The notes under the pieces: generated by a model
Told to the model about the DNA's origin: nothing
The model's input: the letters and a program-made list of their open reading frames with translations, nothing else
Databases searched by the model: none
Shown: positions 12,945-44,941 of the stretch, piece after piece
Layout: every line of letters starts with the position of its first letter
Position numbering within the stretch: position 1 is the first letter of the stretch
Program-made: the position numbers and the translations under genes
Origin: Harmothoe impar
Taxonomy: Eukaryota > Annelida > Polychaeta > Phyllodocida > Polynoidae
DNA: 64,000 nucleotides
Direction of reading: 5' to 3'
Assembly: GCA_947462335.1 (NCBI GenBank)
Contig: OX381720.1
Span: 44,920,654 to 44,984,653, forward strand

Positions 12945-13112
12945 CAGTGGCGGATCCAGGATTGTCTAGAGGGGGGGGGGGCGAAACCTGGCCAACCTGA
13001 AGTGACTGTCTGTTTCCCGCGGGCGAAGCGCATTTTTTCCCCTTCCCCCCCTTTTTTTAGGAGGGGGGGGGGAGGGCAAGGCCCGTCGGGCCACCCCCCT
13101 GGATCCGCCAAT
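12945..13112. mobile_element. hAT-like MITE, 168 bp
   Basis: Left cagtggcggatccagg, right cctggatccgccaatg, 14 of 16 paired. gcttcc is on both sides (12939-12944, 13113-13118), consistent with part of a hAT 8-bp duplication. The interior has G and C homopolymers. Confidence 0.7.
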
Positions 13113-13137
13113 GCTTCCATGTATGATAATACTACTG

Positions 13138-13382
13138 GTATTGGCGTTGGTATCTGCATCATTGCCAGTTACAGTTTGTACATGACCATTACAACACAAC
13201 ATTTCTTTGTCTCTCTACGGGTGTTGTCTTTAGTATCTGCATCATTACCAGTCACATGATTATGTTTCACAACACAACCTTTATTCTGTCCCCTTATATG
13301 AAATAACGTTGATATCTGCATCATTGCCAGTTTATACCCATGACCATGTATTACAATGCCATCTTTCTCTGCCTCCCTACAG
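13138..13382 (+). repeat. Degenerate ~82-bp tandem repeat carrying copies of a SERT exon 5' edge
   Basis: Units start at 13138, 13221 and 13300; the real exon at 13383 is the fourth (spacing 83, 79, 83). Each holds atctgcatcatt.ccagt, then a pyrimidine-rich end. The AG acceptor is lost in the first three (ctg, cgg, atg). Unit 1 still reads GIGVGICIIASY. Confidence 0.85.
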
Positions 13383-34180
<20,798 letters not shown>

Positions 34181-37100
34181 AGTACTTGAACACCTAGACT
34201 ACTTGAACATACCTGTCTACCTACCCCTGAACACACAATGTCATGTCTACAGCCCTGCAGCAGTCCCATCAACGTGTAGTATGGCTAAGGTACATGGGCA
34301 CCACTGCCTCCCTTTGTATCATTGACCAACCAACATACATCATCCAGAACAGTGGAGACACATACATGAGTCTCTATAATTATGTGTTATTTGTGATCCT
34401 ACAAACAGCCCCCTCGAGTGGGGCCCATTCCTACGAAACACACCAAAACACAGGGAATGATGATTTCAACATTTCACATACCATTTACGATGTTTACACC
34501 GGAATGAAGATGAAATACCTAGCCTGAAGAGAGGCAGAGAACAATCATGGAGTACCATCATTGACAATCTAAGCAGAACTCAAACCAATATTGAAGCAAT
34601 TTCTATCATCAGACTGTTTAGTCAAATGCTCTTCTATAGCTGCATGGAGGATTACAAAATAGATAGTGTTCAATCTAGGTAATAATAGACAGTCAGGAAA
34701 CGAAAGTATAGTTACCTGGAACCAGCAAGATGACATGGGGAAACATCTTCATCTTAAAGGGAGAATATTCTCTGCTGGATCATCAATGTTCACTCAAATG
34801 TGCAGGGGTAGATATAAGAGGGGTTCTACAGAAAGAAGTCAGCGTTCAACGAGGTCAGCTCATGTGTACGGCCAAATATTGGTCACGTGCCCACCAAGAG
34901 CCTCATTCTCATTGCGCCTTATGCAAAATTAGGCCATGCCACATTACTCCAAGCAAGTTCAACCTATTGCGGGTCTCATGTATGATAGCCCTTTTGTATC
35001 GCTAGCATATGGGTGCCTATCTTACTGAGGCATCCTTGTATTGGAAATGTAAGGGATTTGGTTCTACCATGTCTATGTGTAGGGTAGTGTTGTATTCTGT
35101 AGGAAAAGGATATGATAGGAAACCATAGTCAAGATAAGATACAGTCATGACCCAATATAGCTATACAGTCAACCATCCTGTTGCACCAACATCCTAACCA
35201 GCATTGAGGGTGTCTGGGTTTAGATATCTGGATGTAATCCCTTTTGGTGACATATTGAACATCCAGAAACTAGTGTCAAATGTGACTATTAAAGTAGTAG
35301 TTGGACAAAGGCTTCATTGTGGTGTGGATTCATACTGGATCCTCAATGAAGCCCATAATACAACTGTAAAGAATGATTAAAAGTTTGGAGTTACTGTGCC
35401 TGAATATAATATTCTAAGTATGTAATCAACTTGTATTAGCTAGATACCTACTGTTCTCATCACTGGACTGCCACATTGGCATAGGCTAACCAATTATAAC
35501 TAGCTGGTGTACACTAGTTTTTGTTTTAACACGAAACGTCTAGTTTGGTTGGGAAATAGGTAGGTTATTGATAGCTTAACATGGACAAATGCATAACTGG
35601 ATCTAGTCCTGCCTGTTGTTGGTGACATTAGGTTGGATGCCACATCAACATGCAATGTGGCTGTAGTTTTTACTGTGAGTTTGAGAAGAGTAACTGTCAA
35701 CATTTAGAATGTCATGTGCCTATATATACATATGTCCAGATACTATTTCGATGTCATGGTGGATAAAATATAATGCAAGGATGTGTAACTATGTATACAT
35801 ATATGCAAGTTAATCATTAATTGATTGCCAGGATTAGTCTCGAGAGTGATTTTGGTAGATTATTTTGTTCTATCAGAAGTACAATGTTCAATATTAGGAA
35901 ATACAAAAGTCATGAAGCATTTTGAATTGGTTTAATTTGATTGGTAGACCTATCAAGGAAAACAAAACTATCCCTTTGGAACTATTTTGAAGGAAGTACA
36001 TTCCAACAACCTGTATGTTATTCTCCTATGAACATCACTTGAGATTAGTTCATGTACAGCCAAAGATGATTTCCTCTTTTGTGAGCAACTACGCAGAAGG
36101 AATACCCTACTCATGGGTGCACGGATCATCCTTTTTGCTTGGATCTCTCATGATTCCAGTGTGAGCAGCCAAGTAGAAAGCATGATCTACACGCTCCCAC
36201 AAGGGGCATCTATTCTGTGTGGCTGCCCGAGTCTATTGATTGTATACATGCTTGTTTTTGAGCGACAATGACATCATACATACTGAGAGGTTCAGGACAA
36301 TATGGCAGCGTTGATTTCCTAGACACAATTGATTTATTGGCCCTCTCAGTGACATTTATGTTTGTGTGTAAAAATGTAAATATTTTCTTGCACTGACACT
36401 CACCACAGAGTTCAATTAGGTAGAAGGATTTGTAAATACCGCAGCCTGATGGTGGCGCTATCCAGCACAGTTTGATACATCCCTTACAGTACTAGTTATA
36501 TGAGTTTATGAATGTATGTACATAGGAGCTAGCCTGATGCAAACTTAAGTAGCTGCGAGGCTGTCCAATGTGGTGGGTACATGGTGATATGATGACCATA
36601 AAATGGTCTGAATTTACCTCTCAGCAGCAAAAATGTGTGGCCTGTTTCACCCAAAATCAGTCTGAATGTGCATAGGTATATACATCTAAGATATTGGAAG
36701 ATTTCCTAATGATTTTAGGCTTAATGTATTTCTGGACTTGTAAAAAGGCCGGGGGCATGACTGCACAATTTTTTATATAATTCCTTTATTTCAAAATCTG
36801 GATATGTGGATAAAACTGAGAAATTCAAGTCTGTGCAGAATAAAAAGATGAGGGCACCTGTCTTCTATGTCAGACATATGTGCATGTTCTTGAGTTTATG
36901 AGGGAAAGAAAGACATAAAGAAACAGCATTAAATAAAACTACTAGTAAATAAAATTGTTCCAAAAGAGTGAACCAGTGATTGTGTGCAGGGCTTATGTTT
37001 GGTACATAAAGAAAGTATCACTATGTATGAAAAGCAACAACCTACTCAATGTAGATGTCTTTGCTTTATTATTTTATCCTGTTTTATAAAAATACATTTG

Positions 37101-37500
37101 GTATTCCCATTGAGGAGGGTCAAATAAGCAATACTTCACTGATTTTCCTGGAACAGGTCCTTTGCATGATACATTAGAAATATGTACAGCATCAGCAAGT
37201 GAGTTAGTTTTGCTAGATATTAGATTAATCATCCAAATAAAAACATCCCCTGATCTTATCTATTATTAGTTGAAGAGATCCCACTGTGCACTAAACTGAG
37301 GCCCTCAAACATTTTGAGAAATGAAGTTTATGTGCAAGTGAGAAATCTAAATCCATTTTGCTATTACAAAACTGAGTTTACACAGAAAACACTGTGTAGA
37401 TGTATAGAGTTGATTGTGATGTATTTCATTTGACCACCAAAACAGTTTACTAAAGATCACCCATGGAAGTAGAACATGTAGCGTAGAACGTTGAGAGTTA
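34181..37500 (+). other. Transporter 3' UTR / downstream sequence
   Basis: No open frame with coding character was seen. Candidate poly(A) signals occur at about 36931-36950 (two aataaa) and near 38613 (aataaagg), so the real transcript end is undecided. It contains one copy of the GTGAGCAGCC hairpin repeat. Confidence 0.4.
36078..36228. repeat. GTGAGCAGCC palindromic repeat, copy 3
   Basis: Shares tgtgagca.c, gtgtgagcagccaag, gatgatc/gatcat and tgtgtggctgc with sequences near 3636-3812 and 9950-10070. Outer ends are inversely related (gagca.ctacgcagaa versus tctgtgtggctgc), so it is probably a small inverted-repeat mobile element. Confidence 0.55.
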
Positions 37501-37529
37501 GTGTCTCTATAGTGACATCACATTTAGAA

Positions 37530-38370
37530 ATTAGATTGATATGTACGTGTACTCCGTATGATATGAAGAGTTGCAAATAACACAACAAAGAAATGTTCTC
37601 AATGACTACCCATTGATCTTTTGCACTGTGCACCTTGTACATAGAATGCAGAGTTGTTTTTAGCTTGTGAATGTGAATTGGTTCACAGCATTCTTCTTGT
37701 GTAAAAGGGAACGGATATATGTATGATGATAAATCGTATGTGGTATTGTACTGTTTACCTGTCTATATGCCAATACTACAGGCTCAGCCAATGGTTGTGA
37801 ACTGAATCTGTTAAGTATACTCTGTGTATGTATGTAGATGTTCACTTTAGCCTAGCCCTCAACAAGTACAGTAATATAAACTGAATGTTACAATGTTGTT
37901 TATCCCACCCACTTCCTGCATATATGACCAGCCTAGATTGCCCCCCTGTACCGTCAACTATATCATGAACATAAGAGCATATTCCTGAAAGGTATTCAGG
38001 TGAAAATGATGGCACCTAAGCAAATCAAGTTACTTATATTGAGTGACTTTATATGTGTTGTTATAGATTGCCTTAGACCTAGCCAGGTAGTGAGAGATCA
38101 GCTGAATCATGGGTTCAGGTCATGTTTGTGTTAATCCCCTCCAGTGTCAGTTTTTATTTAATTATGACATAACAAGGTGGTATGGAAAGTTCCAAGTTTT
38201 CACTAATTATGTGACCTCAGCATTTTAGTGTAAAATATACTTATAGGATTATATATACATACACATATATACATATATACACATGTATACCTTAAACTTG
38301 CATAACCAAACCATTATAAACTGTGAATATCTACGCATGTGTTGAGGAAAGTGCAATTCCATATTTATAG
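37530..38370 (+). repeat. Segmental duplicate block A1 (matches 50830-51440)
   Basis: Shared order of matches includes gtatgatat..gaataacacaa near 37555 and 50845, attgag.cactttatat near 38038 and 51077, tgggtt.caggt near 38110 and 51147, and acttgcataac..aaac.att near 38295 and 51366. Block A lies upstream of TRP-like copy 1 but downstream of copy 2, as expected in a tandem array that has lost members. Confidence 0.65.
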
Positions 38371-38934
38371 TGATCAGGTTAGACAGATTTATTGAAGTTA
38401 CAAAGCAGGTTGTCTTTGTTATTTACGACGTAATCAGCTATTTGATTCACCACTGTTGTTGTTCATTGTCATGGAATATGAAGTCATTGTTGATCATTTC
38501 GTGTATACTGTTATTATTAGACATTTGGGGGTTTGGTAAGTTTCTTTTTCATATCCCCCTCCATAGCCAAAGGTACTGTTATATGAGAATATTATGTTAG
38601 GATGAGTATAGGATAATAAAGGTTGAATACAAAAATAGTGTTTTGTCCAATTTCTTTGAAGACGATACATCATTAAAGAAGCAATCTATTATGTTTTTGA
38701 CAGGCATAAATTGTACAGACTATCTAGTATTATGAATAAAACGGTATTGCTATGCATAGTACTAGCTGGAATACCCATTTTGATCAAATCTGTGCAAATG
38801 AGAATTTTTATTGTTCACATTTGTATTCATGTTTCCAGAATTAATTGAGAAATAATGGTTATCACAGGGCCAACGATAAAGCAAATGAGACAGTTGAGTT
38901 CCAAGTCAAGGTTGTTTCGAAAGCACACATCCTG

Positions 38935-39470
38935 TCATGCTTATCACCATGGCTACTAATGCTGTTTATGATGGGTGGCTATAACAGTAATTGATATGCA
39001 GTACCCAGAAACCTCATGGAGGTTATATAGAAGATGGAATTATCATGAGTACAGTTTTACAGCTATCAGTGTCACTTCATGCATATGTTTATGTAATATC
39101 ATAACTTCATATGCTCTAAATCTATGTTAAATCCCATCCTATATAAAGACTATGTATACCACTCACAGAATACAGACTACAAAATTATTTTGCTATAAAT
39201 CAAGCAATGTAAGTTGTTAGTCAATATTTCATGACAAGGCTCATGGCATCAATTTGAGTTCGATAACTGGTCTTTTCCCAATGACGCTGAATGTTTGCCT
39301 GTGCATTAGATGGACAGTTTACACTGTGTCATTGGCATTTCATTGTCCCTCTTTCAAAACACCAGTCACAATGTCATTCTGTCAGCTGATAGAAGAAAGG
39401 ACACGAGTATTTGTTAGACATGCACCTACATCAATGAGATTTACTGCTCCTTTGACCTTACTGCTACAAT
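38935..39470 (+). repeat. Duplicated 5' flank of TRP-like gene 1 (matches 48545-49047)
   Basis: Shares tactaatgctgtttatg.., tcaagcaatg.aagttgt and agtcaatatttc.tg.caagg with the region before the second gene, so the duplication extends about 500 bp upstream of the start codon. It probably includes the promoter and 5' UTR, but no core promoter element is obvious. Confidence 0.7.
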
Positions 39471-41156
39471 ATGACATCCACTCAGAATGAACATGTTTTA
39501 TGGAACTGTATTCTTGCAGACGACAATGAAACTCTGGCAGAGCTGCTCTTGACCTGCTCAGATGATGAAGCCGTTGAGTTACTTAACTCTCCATTGGACT
39601 TCACCTCAGAGATGACACAGCTGGAGTCCATTGTTCCTGTCAGTGATGACCAGATCAGGAATAACCTGGACATCCGCAGGCCTTGGAGTATTTGTGCGGC
39701 GTTCCAGGCCAGGAAAGTGGCACTTGTTCTCCTGAAGTCTGGAGTTGAGGTGACTGCATGTGACTATGGCAATATGAACATCATCCATATACTTGCATGT
39801 ATTGCCTATGTTAATCCTGACGTCATTGATGGGATAATTAACTATTACAAATGGATTAAAGACACTGTTAAATATGGTGAGCTTGAGGATTTACTCTCCA
39901 AGAAATGTGGGCGTGGGTACACTGCATTGGAACTTTGTGTTCACTTTTCTGTATTCCCTCTTGCTACTGAAATCTTTGAAACAGAGGGAGTCTATGTTAC
40001 TACCAGTAAAATTGGAATATTTGAGTACAAAGCATATGACATCACTAAATATGAGAAGGATGTCCCTCATGAAGGCATCCTTGATATTCTTACATTGATG
40101 CATAGTGAGGATATGCACAAACTAACTGCCCACAACTTTCTTCAATCTGAACCTATTTCTTCATGGATTAAGCAAAAGAAAGACTTTGCCTCTTTTTATA
40201 TTTCTATCTGGTTCATTCTCAATCTATTTTTCATAAGTTTGACTGCAATAGTGGCTGAGATAAGGAATGATAAAATCTATATAGAAACTACAAATACTTC
40301 ATGTGTTGCATGTCCACCGCTCCTTCCTCTATTGGATAACCAATATTACTTGGTTGTTGCTACTGCTCTGCTGTTCATGTTGTCCATTTGTTTCCTCATG
40401 TATGATGGATGTTTATATTTCTATCTACTGAAACGAATTCATTCAACACCTTTCTGCTGCAAGAAAACTTATTGGTATCATATATTCATGCAGGTAGGCC
40501 ATTCAGTCATGATTTTTCTCACAGCCAGCGTTGCTGCATCTAATTTGGCAGACTGGGTTTCCAACGAAATATTTCATATACTGATTATTTCACTGTTAAT
40601 CAACACCTTCTGGCAGATTCTTCATATTGGGAAGCTGATAGAAGTTATTGGTTATTGTCTAATTACATTAAGTCAGATGTTTCAGGACCTTTCAATTCTC
40701 ACAATTGTGATCTTATTCTTTGCTTGCCAGAAGGCATATAGCTTAAGATTACTATTATGCCCATGCCCAAAGCAATTCATTATCTATACATCATCAGTAT
40801 TTGAAGTGTGGACAATGCTATTTGATGGGTTTGATAGTCATTTAGGAGCTTCTGAAACAACAGCATTACAATATTGGCGTTTGATCTTTATCTTTTTTGG
40901 ATCACTCCTGATTCTGAACTTTTTAATAGCGGTTTTTGCCAATACTGTTAGTAAAACTGATGTAGACAGGGGTGTCCTCTTAACACTGCAACAAATATAC
41001 ATGATATGGCAGGCAGAACTTTGGGCTAGTGTAATTTTGAAACCAATGTATTGGAGAAGGCATAAGTGTTTCTACAAACATAAAAATGGCAAAATCTACA
41101 TTACAACTGTAAAAGCAACTGGAAAAGGAACGTGCACACAAGATAAATTATGCTAG
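39471..41156 (+). CDS. Ankyrin/TRP-like six-TM cation channel, copy 1 (single exon)
   Basis: 561-residue uninterrupted frame. N-terminal ~220 residues hold weak ankyrin-type repeats (NMNIIHILACIAY near 100; GYTALELCVHFSVFPLATEI near 150). Six hydrophobic segments follow: about 240-266, 292-321, 338-362, 366-395, 408-430 and 470-493. Between TM5 and TM6 is a short pore-like stretch, FEVWTMLFDGFDS, placed like the TRPA/TRPV filter. After TM6 come LILNFLIAVFANTVS and a conserved helix LTLQQIYMIWQAELW, matching the TRP-domain position. The layout supports a TRP-superfamily plasma-membrane channel; ligand, gating and subfamily are unknown. At 561 residues it is shorter than most TRPA/TRPV proteins because the ankyrin domain is small. 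The start ATG aligns with the ATG of copy 2. Absence of introns suggests ancestral retroposition or an intronless family. Confidence 0.75.
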   Translation: MTSTQNEHVLWNCILADDNETLAELLLTCSDDEAVELLNSPLDFTSEMTQLESIVPVSDDQIRNNLDIRRPWSICAAFQARKVALVLLKSGVEVTACDYGNMNIIHILACIAYVNPDVIDGIINYYKWIKDTVKYGELEDLLSKKCGRGYTALELCVHFSVFPLATEIFETEGVYVTTSKIGIFEYKAYDITKYEKDVPHEGILDILTLMHSEDMHKLTAHNFLQSEPISSWIKQKKDFASFYISIWFILNLFFISLTAIVAEIRNDKIYIETTNTSCVACPPLLPLLDNQYYLVVATALLFMLSICFLMYDGCLYFYLLKRIHSTPFCCKKTYWYHIFMQVGHSVMIFLTASVAASNLADWVSNEIFHILIISLLINTFWQILHIGKLIEVIGYCLITLSQMFQDLSILTIVILFFACQKAYSLRLLLCPCPKQFIIYTSSVFEVWTMLFDGFDSHLGASETTALQYWRLIFIFFGSLLILNFLIAVFANTVSKTDVDRGVLLTLQQIYMIWQAELWASVILKPMYWRRHKCFYKHKNGKIYITTVKATGKGTCTQDKLC

Positions 41157-41423
41157 AACTCATACTAGTATGGTGTAGATTATCAACAAATTATAATAAT
41201 AAAATTAATGGTCAGTAATATCATTTGTATACATGTATGTGCATTAAAGAATTTACTGAATATTTGAGAATTGTCACTTTGTCAAGATGTATCCCCCAAC
41301 ATAGTGTAGATAGCGTCAATGTTATATTTAACAATTTATGGTTATAATGAAATTTTGAGACATGTATATTGAAATAATTGTATTATGTGTTTCCCAGTAT
41401 GCCAATGATAAATGGTTACTTTC

Positions 41424-41548
41424 TTAGTCTCTATTATTGCAACTACATTTATCCACTTTGCACTCAACATTTCTTATATCGCCAAGTTGTTACACATTAT
41501 TGGTTCTTGTGGTGTCCAGAAGGCATATGGCTGCTCATTAGGAGGTAA
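41424..41548 (+). pseudogene. Probable decayed TRP-like channel fragment (TM4-TM5 region)
   Basis: One frame reads ISYIAKLLHIIGSC followed by VQKAYG, which resembles ILHIGKLIEVIGYC and CQKAYS in the intact genes with the roughly 80 nt between them deleted. The 13-mer ccagaaggcatat is identical to both genes. It is short, so convergence cannot be excluded. Confidence 0.4.
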
Positions 41549-41639
41549 TGCATTCCAATGGATTTGATGTGGCAACTAATACTTTGTAAATTATCAGTGC
41601 ATTCCAAATGTAAAAATACAGTCATGTTAATTCTTGTTC

Positions 41640-41835
41640 GATGTATACAACTGTGTACAGATTAATTCAAGAACAATTGTAATATGTTTCTACAGCATGA
41701 CCTGTCTTGCAATCCATAAGCATTGTTGGCACACATGTTCTTTTTTCTTTTAACAGTGTTCATAATAAAACCTTAAATGGGAGTGGATAATTTGCACAGG
41801 GTTGTGTATTTGTATTCGCAAAATGTCCTCATCCT
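41640..41835 (+). repeat. Duplicated 3' flank B1 (matches 51500-51670)
   Basis: Shares tgtcttg.aat.c.ttagcattg, aacagt.gt.cataataaa and caaaatgtc.tcatc with sequence downstream of TRP-like copy 2. Contains an aataaa that could be a poly(A) signal. Confidence 0.6.
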
Positions 41836-42056
41836 ACCAATGAGGTGGACTTTTCCTTTCAATGAATTACGTGAAAATATGTACACCATGAAATGTAATA
41901 TGACAACAGTAGCTAGCTATTTGGGTTTGCTGCCTATGAAACATTTACACACAGTGTGTTATAGTAGAAATCGACATAAGAGCAGGAACACGAGAGAAAA
42001 CAGATTTATTGACTAAAAGCTATACATGGAGTATAAGACATATATGCAAAGGGGCA

Positions 42057-42057
<1 letters not shown>

Positions 42058-42121
<64 letters not shown>
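42058..42121. repeat. (TA)n microsatellite
   Basis: Uninterrupted alternating AT of about 60 bp, read directly. Confidence 0.97.
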
Positions 42122-42129
<8 letters not shown>

Positions 42130-43420
42130 GGTATAGTTAAAGGAATAAGGGGATAAGGGGAAGTCATATAAATAATATTACAGTCCATGTAAGCCGAGAT
42201 TTAACGGAAAGGGGTGAGACGAGGAATACTATACAGGTATATGACCAGAATGGCATCGGTACACAGGCTATACAAGCAGAAATGATTATACGGTAAGGTC
42301 CTTTAATGTCAATACAGAGCAAAATCACCCAGGGATACGATATAAAGCAAGCACAGCTCAAAATAAGACAGAAAGTCAATTAAGTAAATGAAACCAAGCC
42401 GGGGATAGGGAGAGAAGGAGTTAGTTACAAGTGGGCGTCTGTTATACGATCAAGAAGAACGGACACTATTCAGTAACTCCTGAGGAGTATGTGTGTAGGA
42501 AACGAAACATGTAAGGTAATTTGCCCAGTTTGAGTGGGTTGGTTAGATATATCTGGAGCTGTGGAGTTTGCAATGCTACAATAAGGAGTATTATGTTATA
42601 CCTGGAGTTCCATCATGATATCGCGTTGTAGTGATACGATAGCATCGACAAGGAAGTGTACTTGTAGCTATTGACCTGGAATATAGTATATATGGAGAAA
42701 TCGTGTTCGACTCGTCAAAGTATCGATTGGTAATGGAGAGATCCGATGTTGAATAATGGCGACAATTACGGTGTACCATGGTTAATAGAGGCAATGAATT
42801 ACACAAACTGACTTGGTATGTTGCGAATGAGGTTTATTAAGGCTTATGGACGGCGACTAATGTATCTGAACTCACATAGGTGAATTCAGCCGGACAGTCA
42901 TATGTATACCTTGCCTGATATTAAGGCCGTTCCATATGACTGTTAAGGCAAGCCGAGAGCTAGCTGTACTGGATTGAAATATATATCAGTATATATATAG
43001 GGTTATGACGATAAAGAAGATGTGCCTATGTATGTGCTTTATGTCAACAACAACATCTACAATTGTATAATAAAGTGGATCTCATTAACCTTGTGTTATT
43101 CCTTGGGCGGATATGCCTACCTCTGACTAGTTAACCCCATAGAGTAAGATACATTAAGGAGGATCTGGGACCCTGGGGAAGTACGGTAAAACACTATATA
43201 TCAGGAGGACATTTACTATAGCCCAGCGGTGACGGGAGATAATACCTGGACAGATTCTAACATTTAGTTTATAATTACCTCCGACGACATCAGGGCATTG
43301 GAGATAACTTTACCTTGATATAATTATATTCCTCACTAGCGGGATACCAGTGCTGCCACAATTGGGGACACTTAGAACTAGCAGTGTGGGTCTCAGGGGG
43401 GGGGGCTAAACATCAGGGGG
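42122..43420. other. Intergenic, no gene seen
   Basis: Only short frames without coding character. Simple AT-rich sequence. Confidence 0.5.
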
Positions 43421-43434
43421 GAGAGTGGTGCAAT

Positions 43435-43500
43435 GATTACACTGACTAGCAGTACCTAAGTTCAACTCCCCTCCAGGCTAGGTGTGGTGACCATTTTAAC
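43435..43500 (+). repeat. tRNA-like SINE head (weak)
   Basis: gtggtgcaatgattacactg followed by aagttcaactccc resembles box A and box B spacing of a tRNA-derived SINE. No cloverleaf could be closed by eye. Confidence 0.3.
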
Positions 43501-43624
43501 CCCATTGGTTGCAAAAGCTTGCACCAAAAGTTTTAGCAAAACGTTTTTGTAAAACATTTTATGAACCTTTGCAAAAGGTTTGGGTATAGTCTTTTGGTAA
43601 CCACTTTTGGTAACCATCTATGTT

Positions 43625-43715
43625 ACACTAAAAGCCACACCAAGGACCGAACCCGGGACCCTTAGATTGGGAGTTCCAGGCTCTCCTGGTTGAGCTATGG
43701 AGGCTGCTGGTAGGT
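43625..43715 (-). repeat. tRNA-derived SINE head, minus strand
   Basis: On the minus strand it reads cctccatagctcaaccagga, then a 3' part with gggtcccgggttcggtcc. This is a good box A (tagctcaaccagg) and box B (ggttcggtcc) at tRNA-like spacing. Read as a SINE or tRNA pseudogene rather than a functional tRNA. Confidence 0.5.
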
Positions 43716-44941
43716 CAAGGCACAATAGGTTGTACTGTTAGGGAACATGCCTTTGAGTTTATTACCTTGGGTTCGACCCCATTGGTTGTTCAAGGTCCCT
43801 ATTACAGTGTAGGCCTACCATTAGGGACCTTTAGCAACCACGTAAAAGCTCATTTAACGCAGACGTAGCAGTGCTGAAAGCATAGGATACGTCTAGGTTA
43901 AATAAGCTACGTCGGGTTTGCTAAAGGTCCGGATTATTTAGCATTGATCGTTAATGAGGATAATCAATAACAAATTATTTTTCCAGTGAAGGGGACCATA
44001 TCGGGGTTTCTAATGTGATGTTTTACATTTCTGTGCATAATGGTTGATATGAAAGAAATCATGGAAGTTTTCACATTCTATTCTCATTTTCAGAAAAAAC
44101 TTACATACTTTATTTTTTCAAAATTCTATATTGAAAAAAGTAGTTCGGGACCCCTTATCTATCTTTGCATTTTCCGATTCTATATGATTTAAACTGACTG
44201 TAAAAAACTCTTTGTGAGATTCTGTTAACTTTCAGTGACTTTGACCCAACGGTAGCGACCCACCTTAAAGACAGTTGCATGCGATAGATTGATAGACCTG
44301 TAAAAGGTGAATGTACCTTTGATATCATATATAGCTTTGATAGACTGACGGTGAGTCCTCCTTTAAAAGATTCCCTGGAATCCAATGCTAATTTTGAGGA
44401 AAAGAATCTGAAAACTTACATTAGATAATTTGCAAACACGCCTTGCTTACTAAAATATGGACCAGGAACAAGCAGTTATAATAAGAAGCCAATCTTTTCT
44501 ATCGTTAGTACAATTTTGTAGTGTGGGAGCCCTACAAATCAATTATTAGTCACACAACCTTAAAGTCGTAGTCTACAGGCCTAGCGCCACATCTCACTCC
44601 CTTTAGTGGGACATATATATATTTTTTATATATTAATCTGTACAAGGAAATACTACATAAAGCGTAAACCTGAAACCACTGTGATGCACCCAGAGGAGTC
44701 ATTTCTGGCCGTAGGACCTGCATTACCCCTGATGCCCACAATGTGTGCGCACAGGCCTTATGTCTGCACTACCTCGGGTTAAAATCTTATGTGTGCCCTT
44801 GCTTTAAAAACTGTTGTACAATTAAGAATCTATTATACATGTACATGACAACTAGCATACCTACCATTGGCCCTGCAGCAGCCACCATACAACTAGAGAG
44901 GAGAGACGGCAGTCACCTCTCTTTTCCTAACGGCAGAGGAG

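Noticed and set aside
1..13382. SERT TM1-TM2 exons
   Set aside because: Searched for sequence encoding the conserved NVWRFPY and NGGGAF motifs; none found, so these exons are outside the window.
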